Shown here piece after piece: positions 1-7,018 of a stretch of 7,105 nucleotides of DNA. Each line of letters opens with the position of its first letter. Positions within the stretch are counted from its first letter, which is position 1. The notes beneath the pieces were generated by a model that saw only the letters and a program-made list of their open reading frames with translations, searched no databases and was not told the origin of the DNA. Source of the DNA: Acidobacteriota bacterium. GTDB lineage: Bacteria > Acidobacteriota > Terriglobia > UBA7540. The stretch spans positions 1 through 7,105 of the forward strand of contig JAJYJL010000413.1 of assembly GCA_021789565.1 (NCBI GenBank). Direction: 5' to 3'. Position numbers and translations under genes: made by a program.

Positions 1-1588
1 GCACTATGTCCTTCCCCAAAAGCGAAGCCAGAATTGTGTTAACTGAAGGGTTGGTATGGACAGTAAACTTAGCCCAGGCGTCGCTATTGGACAAATAAAC
101 CCCAATATCGTTCGCGGGCTTGCCTTGGCGAAGAAGGAAACAGACTCTTTGCAAGTAAAGCGCCAGATCCGGCACAGCGGGCCACCACGGGTTGTGATTG
201 CTCAGCGCGCCAGCAGCATAAAAGCGCCAGCCAGGCTCCTCAGCTACCGGTGGAGAATATGGCCACCCATGGCCAACAATCTGATTGATGCCCTGGAGGA
301 AATTACAATCGGCCTCGGCTTTCAGATCCAACGGGGTTGCCCTGAAGGCAGGGGAATGTATCCAGGTCCAGGTTTCCGCAGAAGTGACTGGCTTGCCATA
401 GAGATGGCAGGCTGATGCCGCCCATCGCGCCGGACTCAAGCCTCTCCAGTCCGGACTTTCTCCTTCGGGAAGGTCAACTAATCTGCTGCTAGATAGAGTC
501 ACAGGCGGTTCGCCATAAGCCTGGCAGCGAAGTCGCGTGCAGTTTCGATCCGCCCATTCTCGCAATGCGACCAAGTAATGCTCATTCGCCAGTTCTGTGA
601 GCGTACAACCCCAATCGCAACGAATGGCTGAGGTTTCACTCCCCGTGTCCACCACCAGTGAAAGCAGGTGAGGTCTCAGGTCATAACCGCGGCGGCGGTG
701 GAATTCATCTAGAAGATTCGGAGTCCAGTTGGACATGAAAACTTCCAAGCTGTCACTGAATACGGCGTATGGCCTTCTGGAACCGAAAGCCTCCATCAAC
801 CGGTCGCCAGTCGAGCGCAAGTAAGCGTCGACAGATGCTCGATCGTAGTGGTCGATCACAAAACCTTCAGCCCCAACTGCCGGGCGCTTCACCTGCATGC
901 CGGTTCGTCCGGAAATAAAAAACAGCACTGCGTTGAATTGATCCATCCCCGCCGATTGCACTCTTGGGCCAGTGAGATCCGTCAGTTCCAGCGCGTTCTT
1001 TTCTGCAGATTGCTCTTGACCATCCCGAACCGCCCACGCCGCCATCAGCGATTCCCCCGCTTCAAGGCTGGGAACCAAAACAGAACTGTGTGCATCCGGA
1101 ACCGGCACGCGCACGACTCGCAGCATACCCGCAGCCTGCGTGACCGGAACCATACTTCCGCCATAGGGCCAACCGCTGCAAAGTGTAAGATCCAGCCGCA
1201 TTCCTGTTTCCCGGGCCTTCTGGTTAACAAACCGCAGTGCATCCAGGAACCCGTCGGAGAGATAAGGCAAGTTGATAATACCGTGTGCAGGATCATCCAG
1301 CACCAGCGGGTAGACCGGCTGAATTTCAAACCCGCCGATGCCGCCATCCTTCATTGCATGTACTTCCCGCTCTAGTTCCTCGTTCGTAACCGCAGCACCA
1401 AACCACCACCACCGCATCATGATACGAGCGTCATCCGGGGGTTTGACGAAGGACTTCCATAACTCCGCTCCAGTGCTTTGCGCATCTCCGCTCAAAGGAA
1501 TTTTCTTAAGCCAGGCTGTCGCCGGGAGTTCCAGCGATGCCAGTGACGTTGTTCGCACAAATTCCCTTCGTGTAAATCGATGCGGCAT
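1..1588 (-). CDS. GH106-like glycoside hydrolase (alpha-L-rhamnosidase type), Tat-exported; N-terminal 529 residues, cut by the window edge
   Basis: Reading the minus strand from the ATG at 1588 gives 529 codons with no stop down to base 2, so the C-terminus lies outside the window. The N-terminus has a twin-arginine motif, T6-R7-R8-E9-F10-V11, followed by a weakly hydrophobic stretch to about residue 27, suggesting folded export by Tat. The mature part shows the hallmarks of GH106-like hydrolases: WWWFG at 60-64, [17 protein letters not shown] at 79-95, [12 protein letters not shown] at 133-144, FSDSLEVF at 277-284, SAETW at 403-407 and GHGWPY at 439-444. Characterised GH106 enzymes are inverting alpha-L-rhamnosidases that use paired acidic residues. 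E282 and E405 are my candidates, by inference only. Family members usually have about 900 to 1,100 residues, so roughly half is present. GAAGGGA about 10 bases upstream of the ATG is an acceptable ribosome binding site. The minus-strand frame has coherent family motifs throughout, whereas the opposite-strand frames in this stretch do not. Family call fairly sure; substrate not proven. Confidence 0.87.
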   Translation of the reverse strand, partial: MPHRFTRREFVRTTSLASLELPATAWLKKIPLSGDAQSTGAELWKSFVKPPDDARIMMRWWWFGAAVTNEELEREVHAMKDGGIGGFEIQPVYPLVLDDPAHGIINLPYLSDGFLDALRFVNQKARETGMRLDLTLCSGWPYGGSMVPVTQAAGMLRVVRVPVPDAHSSVLVPSLEAGESLMAAWAVRDGQEQSAEKNALELTDLTGPRVQSAGMDQFNAVLFFISGRTGMQVKRPAVGAEGFVIDHYDRASVDAYLRSTGDRLMEAFGSRRPYAVFSDSLEVFMSNWTPNLLDEFHRRRGYDLRPHLLSLVVDTGSETSAIRCDWGCTLTELANEHYLVALREWADRNCTRLRCQAYGEPPVTLSSSRLVDLPEGESPDWRGLSPARWAASACHLYGKPVTSAETWTWIHSPAFRATPLDLKAEADCNFLQGINQIVGHGWPYSPPVAEEPGWRFYAAGALSNHNPWWPAVPDLALYLQRVCFLLRQGKPANDIGVYLSNSDAWAKFTVHTNPSVNTILASLLGKDIV

Positions 1589-1724
1589 TCCCCAGTGATC
1601 CCTTCCCCGGTTTCCAGATCCAGATTCATCAAAGTCTGCTTCACCACCATCACCTGGCTCATACAAAGGGACTCCGGCACGGCCAGAAGCAATGTTTCTG
1701 ATCCGGATTTTATCTCGGACCCCG

Positions 1725-1754
1725 AGAATACGTCAGAGGTAAGATGAATATCAA
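1725..1754 (-). promoter_or_regulatory. Candidate sigma70-type promoter for the GH106-like gene
   Basis: On the minus strand TTGATA (1754-1749, 5 of 6 to the -35 consensus) is followed after 18 bases by TATTCT (1730-1725, 4 of 6 to the -10 consensus). Transcription would start near 1718 and leave a leader of about 130 bases before the ATG at 1588. This is a consensus match only, and the -10 box is weak. Confidence 0.3.
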
Positions 1755-1912
1755 TGTCATTTTGACTTGGGCGTCGCGGAGGAAGGTGACTCAGCCAATC
1801 CACTGACTGATTCAACAGAAGATCCCGGCCAACACTCTTGCGCCAGTGCTACACACGCGCGAAAGGAATGTAGCGCAATAACACAAGCGGCCTTATTTCA
1901 CACCTACCGAGT

Positions 1913-2021
1913 ATTACAAAATAGAGTGACATTGACCTTCTGTAGCGGCGCTCTATGAGCGCCCAATAACCGGCGGGCATAGACCGCCGCCACAATATTA
2001 GTCGTCACTCTATTTTGCAAT
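1913..2021. repeat. 109-base palindromic element with 18-base inverted repeats (REPIN or MITE-like)
   Basis: The left arm attacaaaatagagtgac (1913-1930) and the reverse complement of the right arm (2004-2021, attgcaaaatagagtgac) agree at 17 of 18 positions. The arms enclose 73 bases that contain two further GC-rich hairpins. The nested symmetry far exceeds chance. No clear target-site duplication flanks the element and it has no coding capacity, so it would be non-autonomous. It lies just downstream of the VWFA stop, where folded RNA could protect or end the upstream transcript. The structure is certain; the class is inference because no second copy is visible in this window. Confidence 0.8.
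1942..1993. repeat. Inverted pair of REP-like hairpins inside the palindromic element
   Basis: Hairpin one is ggcgctc-tat-gagcgcc (1947-1963), a perfect 7-bp stem. Hairpin two is cggcgg (1971-1976) with ccgccg (1984-1989) around a 7-base loop. Read in opposite directions the two units are near copies: gtagcggcgctctatgag on the plus strand from 1942 against gtggcggcggtctatgcc on the minus strand from 1993, with four mismatches over 22 bases. This head-to-head doublet is how REPINs are organised. Mismatches that preserve the first stem (c/g at the stem top matched by its partner) fit a conserved structure. Confidence 0.72.
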
Positions 2022-2089
2022 CCTGATTAGATATCCAGCGTAGAATCCTTATCTTACGACGCAGGCCAACCTCAATACTGCATGCAGGG

Positions 2090-3175
2090 TCACCTGTTGT
2101 TGGCCGGGCTGAGAGCGGGCGCAGTATTCTCCTGGACCGGGAATGTCTCGGCTGTATCGGGAAGTGCCCTCGGTCGATATCCGGTCCTTGTTCTTATGTG
2201 ATATTTGTGCGGCTTGCTCCCTGTTAGCTTCACCGTGATCTTACGCCACCCTCGATTGGGATTTGAAGCAGGGTAGTAGCTAAGCATATAGAGGTGTGCT
2301 AGGTCCGCCCGGATTGATGCGAACGCCTTCTCCTGGTCCTGCCAATGCCCGGCAAAATACGCCTTCCCACCTGTACTGCTACTGATACGTTTGAAGACCG
2401 CGGTCGAAAGTGGGTCCCGCTCTGCTTCGCGTGTACTGATCATGTAGATCGGAATACCCTCTGATTGGGCGAGTTCTCGAACATCTTCAGGCGATACCAT
2501 GCTTGCATCATCCGGGCCATTTGAAAAAACCACGATCACCCTTCGACCGGAAAACTTGTCAGCGTCCTTTAAGGTCCACAAGAGTGCGTTGTAAAGCGCA
2601 GCATCGTCTCCAGCCACGGTTGTGCGGACAGCCCGGAGAACTTGCGTATGTTTATCACTAAGCGGGCACGCCCGGAAAAAATCACGACTATAGGAGTAGA
2701 AGGCCACCCGATCCGTAAGGTCCAGCGACCGAACGAATTGCGCGATCGCGTCGCGGGCAAGGGCAAATCCCCGGTACATATAATTACTCGTGTCAAACAG
2801 GACGAAAACGCTTGCACCTGCTGCGGACTGGGATATTAATCCAGCCCCTGGCGCGCCGTCAGCGACATAAGTTTCCAGATGCGGTACCTTTCCACTGGGT
2901 CCGGAGTAACGCACACTACGCGGGGCCCCATTTTCCTCACCGAAGGCCGCAATCTTCTCTCTAATCCCGTCTTCATAAACCGCGAAATTCTCAGGACCGA
3001 GTCCGGTTATATACCTGCCTTTATTGTCCGTCACTGCAACGTCCAATTGCACCATGTTGACAGTGACGTGAACGACAGTCACATCGGGTTTCGTCTGCTG
3101 GGGGGGCGCTGCGAGGACAAACCCCATGAATGTCCCCATGGAAACCAAGGAGAACAGAATTGAGCGTCTTCCCAT
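2090..3175 (-). CDS. Secreted acidobacterial VWFA-related domain protein (TIGR03436-like) with incomplete MIDAS
   Basis: 361 residues. A Sec signal peptide covers about residues 1-23 (MGRRS, hydrophobic to VLAA, then PPQQ), so the protein should be exported to the periplasm or surface. Residues 36-80 form the usual lead-in strand region, with VTDNKGRYITGL (48-59) and F64..YEDG (67-70). The von Willebrand factor A fold follows: VFVLFDTSNYM (123-133), GDDAALYNAL (189-198), VIVVFSNGPDD (213-223) and YMLSYYP (296-302). The C-terminal GWRKITVKL and RTRTGYRP (328-334) are typical of the acidobacterial family. The metal-site DxSxS is degenerate: D128 and S130 are present, but Y132 replaces the last serine and N219 stands where an aspartate is usual. 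Such proteins generally mediate protein binding; a partner is unknown. The start is supported by GGAAGG (3187-3182), 6 bases before the ATG. The gene lies 84 bases after the large unknown gene, probably in one transcript. Family call is firm, function open. Confidence 0.9.
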   Translation of the reverse strand: MGRRSILFSLVSMGTFMGFVLAAPPQQTKPDVTVVHVTVNMVQLDVAVTDNKGRYITGLGPENFAVYEDGIREKIAAFGEENGAPRSVRYSGPSGKVPHLETYVADGAPGAGLISQSAAGASVFVLFDTSNYMYRGFALARDAIAQFVRSLDLTDRVAFYSYSRDFFRACPLSDKHTQVLRAVRTTVAGDDAALYNALLWTLKDADKFSGRRVIVVFSNGPDDASMVSPEDVRELAQSEGIPIYMISTREAERDPLSTAVFKRISSSTGGKAYFAGHWQDQEKAFASIRADLAHLYMLSYYPASNPNRGWRKITVKLTGSKPHKYHIRTRTGYRPRALPDTAETFPVQENTAPALSPANNR

Positions 3176-3210
3176 AACTCACCTTCCCCCGAAGCCCCCG
3201 TACTTCATCT

Positions 3211-3260
3211 AAGACTTAGTCCGACCCAATCATAGGAGTTTTCACTCGGAACCTAGTCTT
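3211..3260 (-). other. Imperfect hairpin between the two cotranscribed genes
   Basis: On the minus strand AAGACT (3260-3255) pairs with AGTCTT (3216-3211). AG/CT then pairs past small bulges, and TCCGA (3250-3246) pairs with TCGGA (3224-3220), leaving a loop of about 21 bases. The left arm begins in the stop codon of the upstream gene. There is no T-run after it, so it is not a standard intrinsic terminator. It could be an RNA processing or stability site. Confidence 0.4.
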
Positions 3261-6200
3261 CAGAATCCGGAATTGCTCTTCGTATTAGGCAAAGAAACAA
3301 ATTTCCCCTCTTGAAATTCCTTGCCAGTCTCCCGCAATGACCGAAGCAGGGCCGGCCAATCGTCCAGATAAGTAGCAGCAATGTTCTCGACCATGCGATA
3401 TGTCAGCTGGGGAACCAGCAGATTCAGCATCACAGGTGGATAACCCTTTTCATCCGCCAACCGGCCCCAATACAAATTATTGGACTCCCAGGACTCAGCC
3501 AGCAGTCTGCTGGAGTAACCCAGATAAGTAGGAAAAGGCTTGGAGCTGATCAACGACCGTGCATCGGTCCCAGCGAGAGCAGGATGCGGTACTCCAAAAT
3601 CTTCCGATAACCGTTTCCAGCTAACCTCCTCTGGAAACTGCTGAGCAAGTCGGTCTAGTTGTTTTCCGGCTTCCCCTCCCTGGGGATCAACGGAGGGAGA
3701 CTTCTTCCGGAGCTCCAGAGCCAGGCAGAAAGTATCTGCAGGCGACAACCACCTTAGAGCATCATTCGAACGTCCCTCGCTCAAATCACTTTCAACCTGT
3801 TCAGACCTTCTTGGCAGCAAACGCTCGGAAAGGACCTCCATTACTCTTTTGCGCAGTTGCGGATCTGTACCGGAAGCATGGACTAGTTCCTCACCGAATT
3901 GCTGGTATAGCGCGACCGCATGCAGCTCATTCGGTGTTACCTGCCACCACCGCGGAATCACTGCATCAGTCATAAGTGTTGGCACAAGGTCTTCCCAAAT
4001 CAGTGACTGCACACTGTTCGGCACAATGAAATTCTCTTCCACCTGCGCCAGAACATAGGCCAAATTTGAAAGAGAACCGACGAGGTGAGCGCCCCCGCTA
4101 GCAGGAAGGCCGCGGCCGAAGAGGTCAGGCGTTTTCCACGAACAATCTTCCTGCATGCTGCTTTCACCCGAAAAGTCGTGGGAACGCACAAAAAGCGAGT
4201 TGTTGTAAATCATCTGGGCCCCGGGCGGCTCGTAATACGCATAGTTAAGCCCCACGAGAGTATCCCGCAGGAAGGGAACCAGTTGGCCACGCGCCACCGC
4301 GAGCTTAGCGGCAAAGGGCCTTGCCTCGATAAGCTTAGCCAGTTTAGTTTGCATCTCAGCCTGGATATGCTGGTTCGAGTAGAGCCCCATGGACCATTCG
4401 GCCCTTTCGCCCCTTGTAAATAGCGGCTTAGGCAACTGGAACTCCCGAAGTTGCACCGCCAACGGAACCAGTGCCACCGACGGGGTTTTACCCTTGGCCA
4501 TTTGTTCCAGTCCGTCTCCCAATTTGAGAAGGGTATCAAGGGAAACAAGACGCTGAGCAGCCATCATGGAACGTATTTTGTTTGCCAGACCAATCCTTAC
4601 CTGCTTGCCTGCCTCACTGGTCTGTTCCGGACCCGCAAGCAAGTCAATGAATTCGTTTTGCGTCAGATCCACCTTGCCGGCAGAATCCAGGAAAAGTCCC
4701 CGCGTTGAGGTTTGCGCAGCGGAGTACAGCTGTGCAGCGGAGCGGATGTCGGAAAAGGGTTTGATTACTCCCTGCCAGGATTGATCCCAGTTTGCTTCAG
4801 GAATCTCGCCCTGCCTCGCCAGAATTTTCCAGAGGCCCACTTCCGCTTGAAAAATCCCCAGACCGTCGGAGCGTAAGTTACGGTCATGAATGCCGTCAAT
4901 CGCAGCAGCCGCCTTGATAAACAGGATGACCGATTCGTCGCTTAGCGGAAATTCAGCAAAGGTTAGATATTGGTCACCAAATTTTGCGAAGTTGTCCGCC
5001 AGCAGGCGGACTGTTTCAGTCTTCAGGCGATTTTCTGGTGACCGGGCCCGATCCATGGCGCTCAGCGAGAGATATGCCTGCAAAGGCCCCTTCTCCGAAC
5101 TGATCCGGGAGAACGCAACCATCGATTCCAACAATCCCTCGGGAGCATTCCAAGCTGCAGCGCGCCTGGCCCATCTTTGGACTAGCCGGGAGTGATCCTG
5201 GCGCTGGAAGTCAGCCAGCAATTCCTTCCACAATGCAAGGGTACCCGGAATTAGCGGCTTGCCCTTCGCATCCAGCCGGATTCCCGACAAAAGCAGCAAC
5301 AGTCCCGCGTCCGGTCTAAAAACCGGACGTGCAGGGCCGGGAGAAGCATTATGCCCAACCAGTGCGCCGTAAAAACCTGGCAGCACATCAGGCTGTGTCA
5401 AATACGCTTGCTGCTCGGAGTTAACCCTCGACAAAGCATCAAAATAGGCTGCCAGCCAGCCCTCATCTTTTTCGAGCAGGTGGATAACAAATTCCCCTGG
5501 AGAGTCGGTTCTCGCCCCAACAAGCTTTGTCCATGTTACTTCTGCAGCCTTTCCTCCCGGAACCTCCACTCGTCCTGTTTGGATCATGATCTGGCTGCCG
5601 TAGAAATCGAGAACGGGGGCTAGTGGCAAAAGCCTCTTGAGTCCCGGAGCTACTAGTAGGGAATTCCGGGTGTTCCGGTCAATGCGGGACAGCGCCCAGT
5701 AAAGCCTGGCTAAGCGGGCGTCGGAGAGCATTGCATCCAGAAGGTCATCTTTCCTATTTGGGTCGAGCGCAGTCCAGTCGCCCTGGCTGAAGAGCACAGG
5801 AACCTTGAAACTCTGAAATCCGTACTCAAAGGGTTCGCCCCCACGCAAAGTTTGTTCCAGAGATGTAAGAGGAAACCCCGAATCATCGGTAAGAAAGGCT
5901 CTTTCAGGATCAGCCGTTTCGACAGAAGTGTCTGGGCCACAAGGCTGCGCCAACTCGTAACCCAGAGTTTTCAGGAGCGGGCCCGCCTGGTCACAACTGC
6001 TGATACGGATAACCTGCTGCGGTCGGGCTAGTTCCTCCAGTTCCCTGGCTTGCTTTACATAATCCTTTAACAGGTTCAGGTACTCGGTGGGATCAGGCTT
6101 TTGGCCCTTCCTATTGTACGTATAACCTTCTACTGCCACGTTGTGGGCGAGGAGAGGAACCACTTCATCCGCGGATACCTGCTGACTGATCGCAGCCATT

Positions 6201-6373
6201 CGCAGGAAGGAGCGCCGCGGACCAGGAATGCTTATGGAAGTCAAAAATCGGAAGGTGGCCGTGTTGGCTTTCGAAGGATGTATGTCCCGACTCCGGGCAC
6301 TAACGCTGGTGCCCCAAGCAGGAAGCAAAATCGCGATTACTAACAATACCGGACGGAGGACCGAAGATTTCAT
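3260..6373 (-). CDS. Large secreted protein of unknown function, conserved acidobacterial type (1,037 residues)
   Basis: I do not recognise a named domain. Residues 1-26 (MKSSVLRPVL, a hydrophobic core, then SVSA) form a textbook Sec signal peptide with cleavage predicted after A26. The mature protein is soluble-looking, with no further membrane segment. It appears largely alpha-helical, with repeated leucine- and alanine-rich helices such as 97-116, 209-232, 590-625 and 768-785. It contains four cysteines (C127, C145, C744, C883); the C127/C145 pair could form a disulfide. Notable conserved-looking stretches are EGYTYNRKG (82-90), SSCDQAGPLLKTLGYEL (125-141), ERAFLTDDSGFPLTSLEQ (157-174) and WWQVTPNELHAVALYQQFG (809-827). 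The style resembles long hypothetical proteins I associate with Acidobacteria, but I cannot name the family. The start at 6373 is chosen over an in-frame TTG at 6397 because GGGAGGGG lies between them and the signal peptide begins at this ATG. It probably leads an operon with the VWFA gene. Gene certain; function unknown. Confidence 0.88.
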   Translation of the reverse strand: MKSSVLRPVLLVIAILLPAWGTSVSARSRDIHPSKANTATFRFLTSISIPGPRRSFLRMAAISQQVSADEVVPLLAHNVAVEGYTYNRKGQKPDPTEYLNLLKDYVKQARELEELARPQQVIRISSCDQAGPLLKTLGYELAQPCGPDTSVETADPERAFLTDDSGFPLTSLEQTLRGGEPFEYGFQSFKVPVLFSQGDWTALDPNRKDDLLDAMLSDARLARLYWALSRIDRNTRNSLLVAPGLKRLLPLAPVLDFYGSQIMIQTGRVEVPGGKAAEVTWTKLVGARTDSPGEFVIHLLEKDEGWLAAYFDALSRVNSEQQAYLTQPDVLPGFYGALVGHNASPGPARPVFRPDAGLLLLLSGIRLDAKGKPLIPGTLALWKELLADFQRQDHSRLVQRWARRAAAWNAPEGLLESMVAFSRISSEKGPLQAYLSLSAMDRARSPENRLKTETVRLLADNFAKFGDQYLTFAEFPLSDESVILFIKAAAAIDGIHDRNLRSDGLGIFQAEVGLWKILARQGEIPEANWDQSWQGVIKPFSDIRSAAQLYSAAQTSTRGLFLDSAGKVDLTQNEFIDLLAGPEQTSEAGKQVRIGLANKIRSMMAAQRLVSLDTLLKLGDGLEQMAKGKTPSVALVPLAVQLREFQLPKPLFTRGERAEWSMGLYSNQHIQAEMQTKLAKLIEARPFAAKLAVARGQLVPFLRDTLVGLNYAYYEPPGAQMIYNNSLFVRSHDFSGESSMQEDCSWKTPDLFGRGLPASGGAHLVGSLSNLAYVLAQVEENFIVPNSVQSLIWEDLVPTLMTDAVIPRWWQVTPNELHAVALYQQFGEELVHASGTDPQLRKRVMEVLSERLLPRRSEQVESDLSEGRSNDALRWLSPADTFCLALELRKKSPSVDPQGGEAGKQLDRLAQQFPEEVSWKRLSEDFGVPHPALAGTDARSLISSKPFPTYLGYSSRLLAESWESNNLYWGRLADEKGYPPVMLNLLVPQLTYRMVENIAATYLDDWPALLRSLRETGKEFQEGKFVSLPNTKSNSGF

Positions 6374-6380
6374 CGGAGTG

Positions 6381-6388
6381 CCCCTCCC
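6381..6388 (-). promoter_or_regulatory. Strong ribosome binding site that fixes the start of the large secreted protein
   Basis: GGGAGGGG on the minus strand has its GGAGG core at 6387-6383, 9 bases before the ATG at 6373. It sits inside the longer reading frame that would begin at the TTG of 6397, so that longer start is unlikely. Confidence 0.8.
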
Positions 6389-6397
6389 GAATTCCAA

Positions 6398-7018
6398 AGT
6401 TGCTATGATCCTGAGAGATTCCCAGCTGCGAGAAATATGGAGAATTTAGTATGCGAGTTAGCCGTTAGCCATATTAACCTGCAGCGAGAAGGTTGCGCAT
6501 CCCTTTTAACCCTCCCAAGAATCCGCATTCTCCCGGGTGAAAGATATCTTCCACAATTTCGAATATGAGCCCCCTTGATGGCGTCTAGTATATGCCCAGC
6601 GTGATACCGTTTCAATCTGAATTCGTAGCCCTTTTTCTGGTTACCCGGTTTAAGGTTTTGAATCTTAAATGAAGAAATAATAGGCATCACAGTTATGTGT
6701 CAACGGACCTTTAATCCTATTTGAACGACGCACAAACGTGGAACGCAGGGAATGGTGGCCCCTAACGTCCAAGAAAAGCAGGCCTTAACGAACAGAACTT
6801 CTCCCATTGCAAGCGGTCCCTATGCTTCTCAAAGAGTGGTTTTCTGAGGCACATTTTGGTTACTTGCCCAACAGAGGCATTTACGGAAAGGTGTTCACCC
6901 TGCTGCTGTCAACCAGGTTGTCGACGCCACGTGAAGCGCGGATCTGTGGTCGGGTTGTGAAAGCAGTGTTCGCTATCAGGTGCCACATCCAAGAGCCCTG
7001 AGTTCTTCGAAATGGCGA
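6398..7018. other. About 620 bases without a convincing gene; upstream leader region
   Basis: All frames give only short reading frames, with non-ATG starts, no ribosome binding site and no family resemblance. The part nearest the large gene is relatively AT-rich and carries a promoter candidate. It also contains a tandem gttagcc-gttagcc (6458-6471) flanked at a distance by the inverted pair aatatgg/ccatatt. I see no tRNA, riboswitch core or terminator. Confidence 0.6.
6677..6703 (-). promoter_or_regulatory. Candidate sigma70-type promoter for the large-protein/VWFA operon
   Basis: On the minus strand a perfect TTGACA (6703-6698) is followed after 15 bases by TATTAT (6682-6677, 5 of 6 to the -10 consensus). 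The spacing is at the short end of the accepted range. A start near 6670 would give an unusually long leader of roughly 295 bases before the ATG at 6373, so either the leader has a role or another promoter lies closer. Confidence 0.38.

Larger units (their letters stand above)
1589..2089. other. 501-base intergenic region without a convincing gene
   Basis: This lies between the stop of the VWFA gene and the start of the GH106-like gene. It holds the palindromic element at 1913-2021 and a possible promoter at 1725-1754. The GH106 reading frame extends upstream without a stop only as far as a TGA at 1733-1735, and that stretch lacks an export signal or any family motif, so the ATG at 1588 is preferred. 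The gap and the repeat suggest the GH106-like gene has its own transcription rather than belonging to the upstream pair. Confidence 0.7.

Noticed and set aside
848..1375. Plus-strand reading frame of 175 codons
   Set aside because: It is antisense to the GH106-like gene, whose motifs are clear over the same bases; its composition (rich in His, Arg, Cys) is typical of a shadow frame.
1589..1732. In-frame upstream extension of the GH106-like gene
   Set aside because: The frame is open to a stop at 1733-1735, but the extension would bury the twin-arginine motif about 50 residues inside the protein and lacks family motifs.
1492..1815. Minus-strand reading frame of 107 codons overlapping the start of the GH106-like gene in another frame
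   Set aside because: It starts with TTG, has no ribosome binding site, overlaps the coding start of a well-supported gene by 97 bases and resembles no protein I know.
2078..2087. Perfect 10-base palindrome ctgcatgcag just after the VWFA stop
   Set aside because: It has no loop and no T-run, so it is not a terminator; a 10-base palindrome is unremarkable on its own.
4085..4548. Overlapping plus- and minus-strand frames of 112 codons inside the large gene
   Set aside because: Both lie entirely within the 1,037-residue gene in other frames and have no start signals of their own.
6403..6690. Minus-strand reading frame of 95 codons just upstream of the large gene
   Set aside because: It has a GTG/ATG start that lies in the spacer of the promoter candidate, no ribosome binding site and no recognisable features. 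It could be a small gene, but nothing supports it.
6807..7001. Plus-strand reading frame of 64 codons
   Set aside because: TTG start, no ribosome binding site, no signal or family resemblance, and other frames in the same stretch are equally open.
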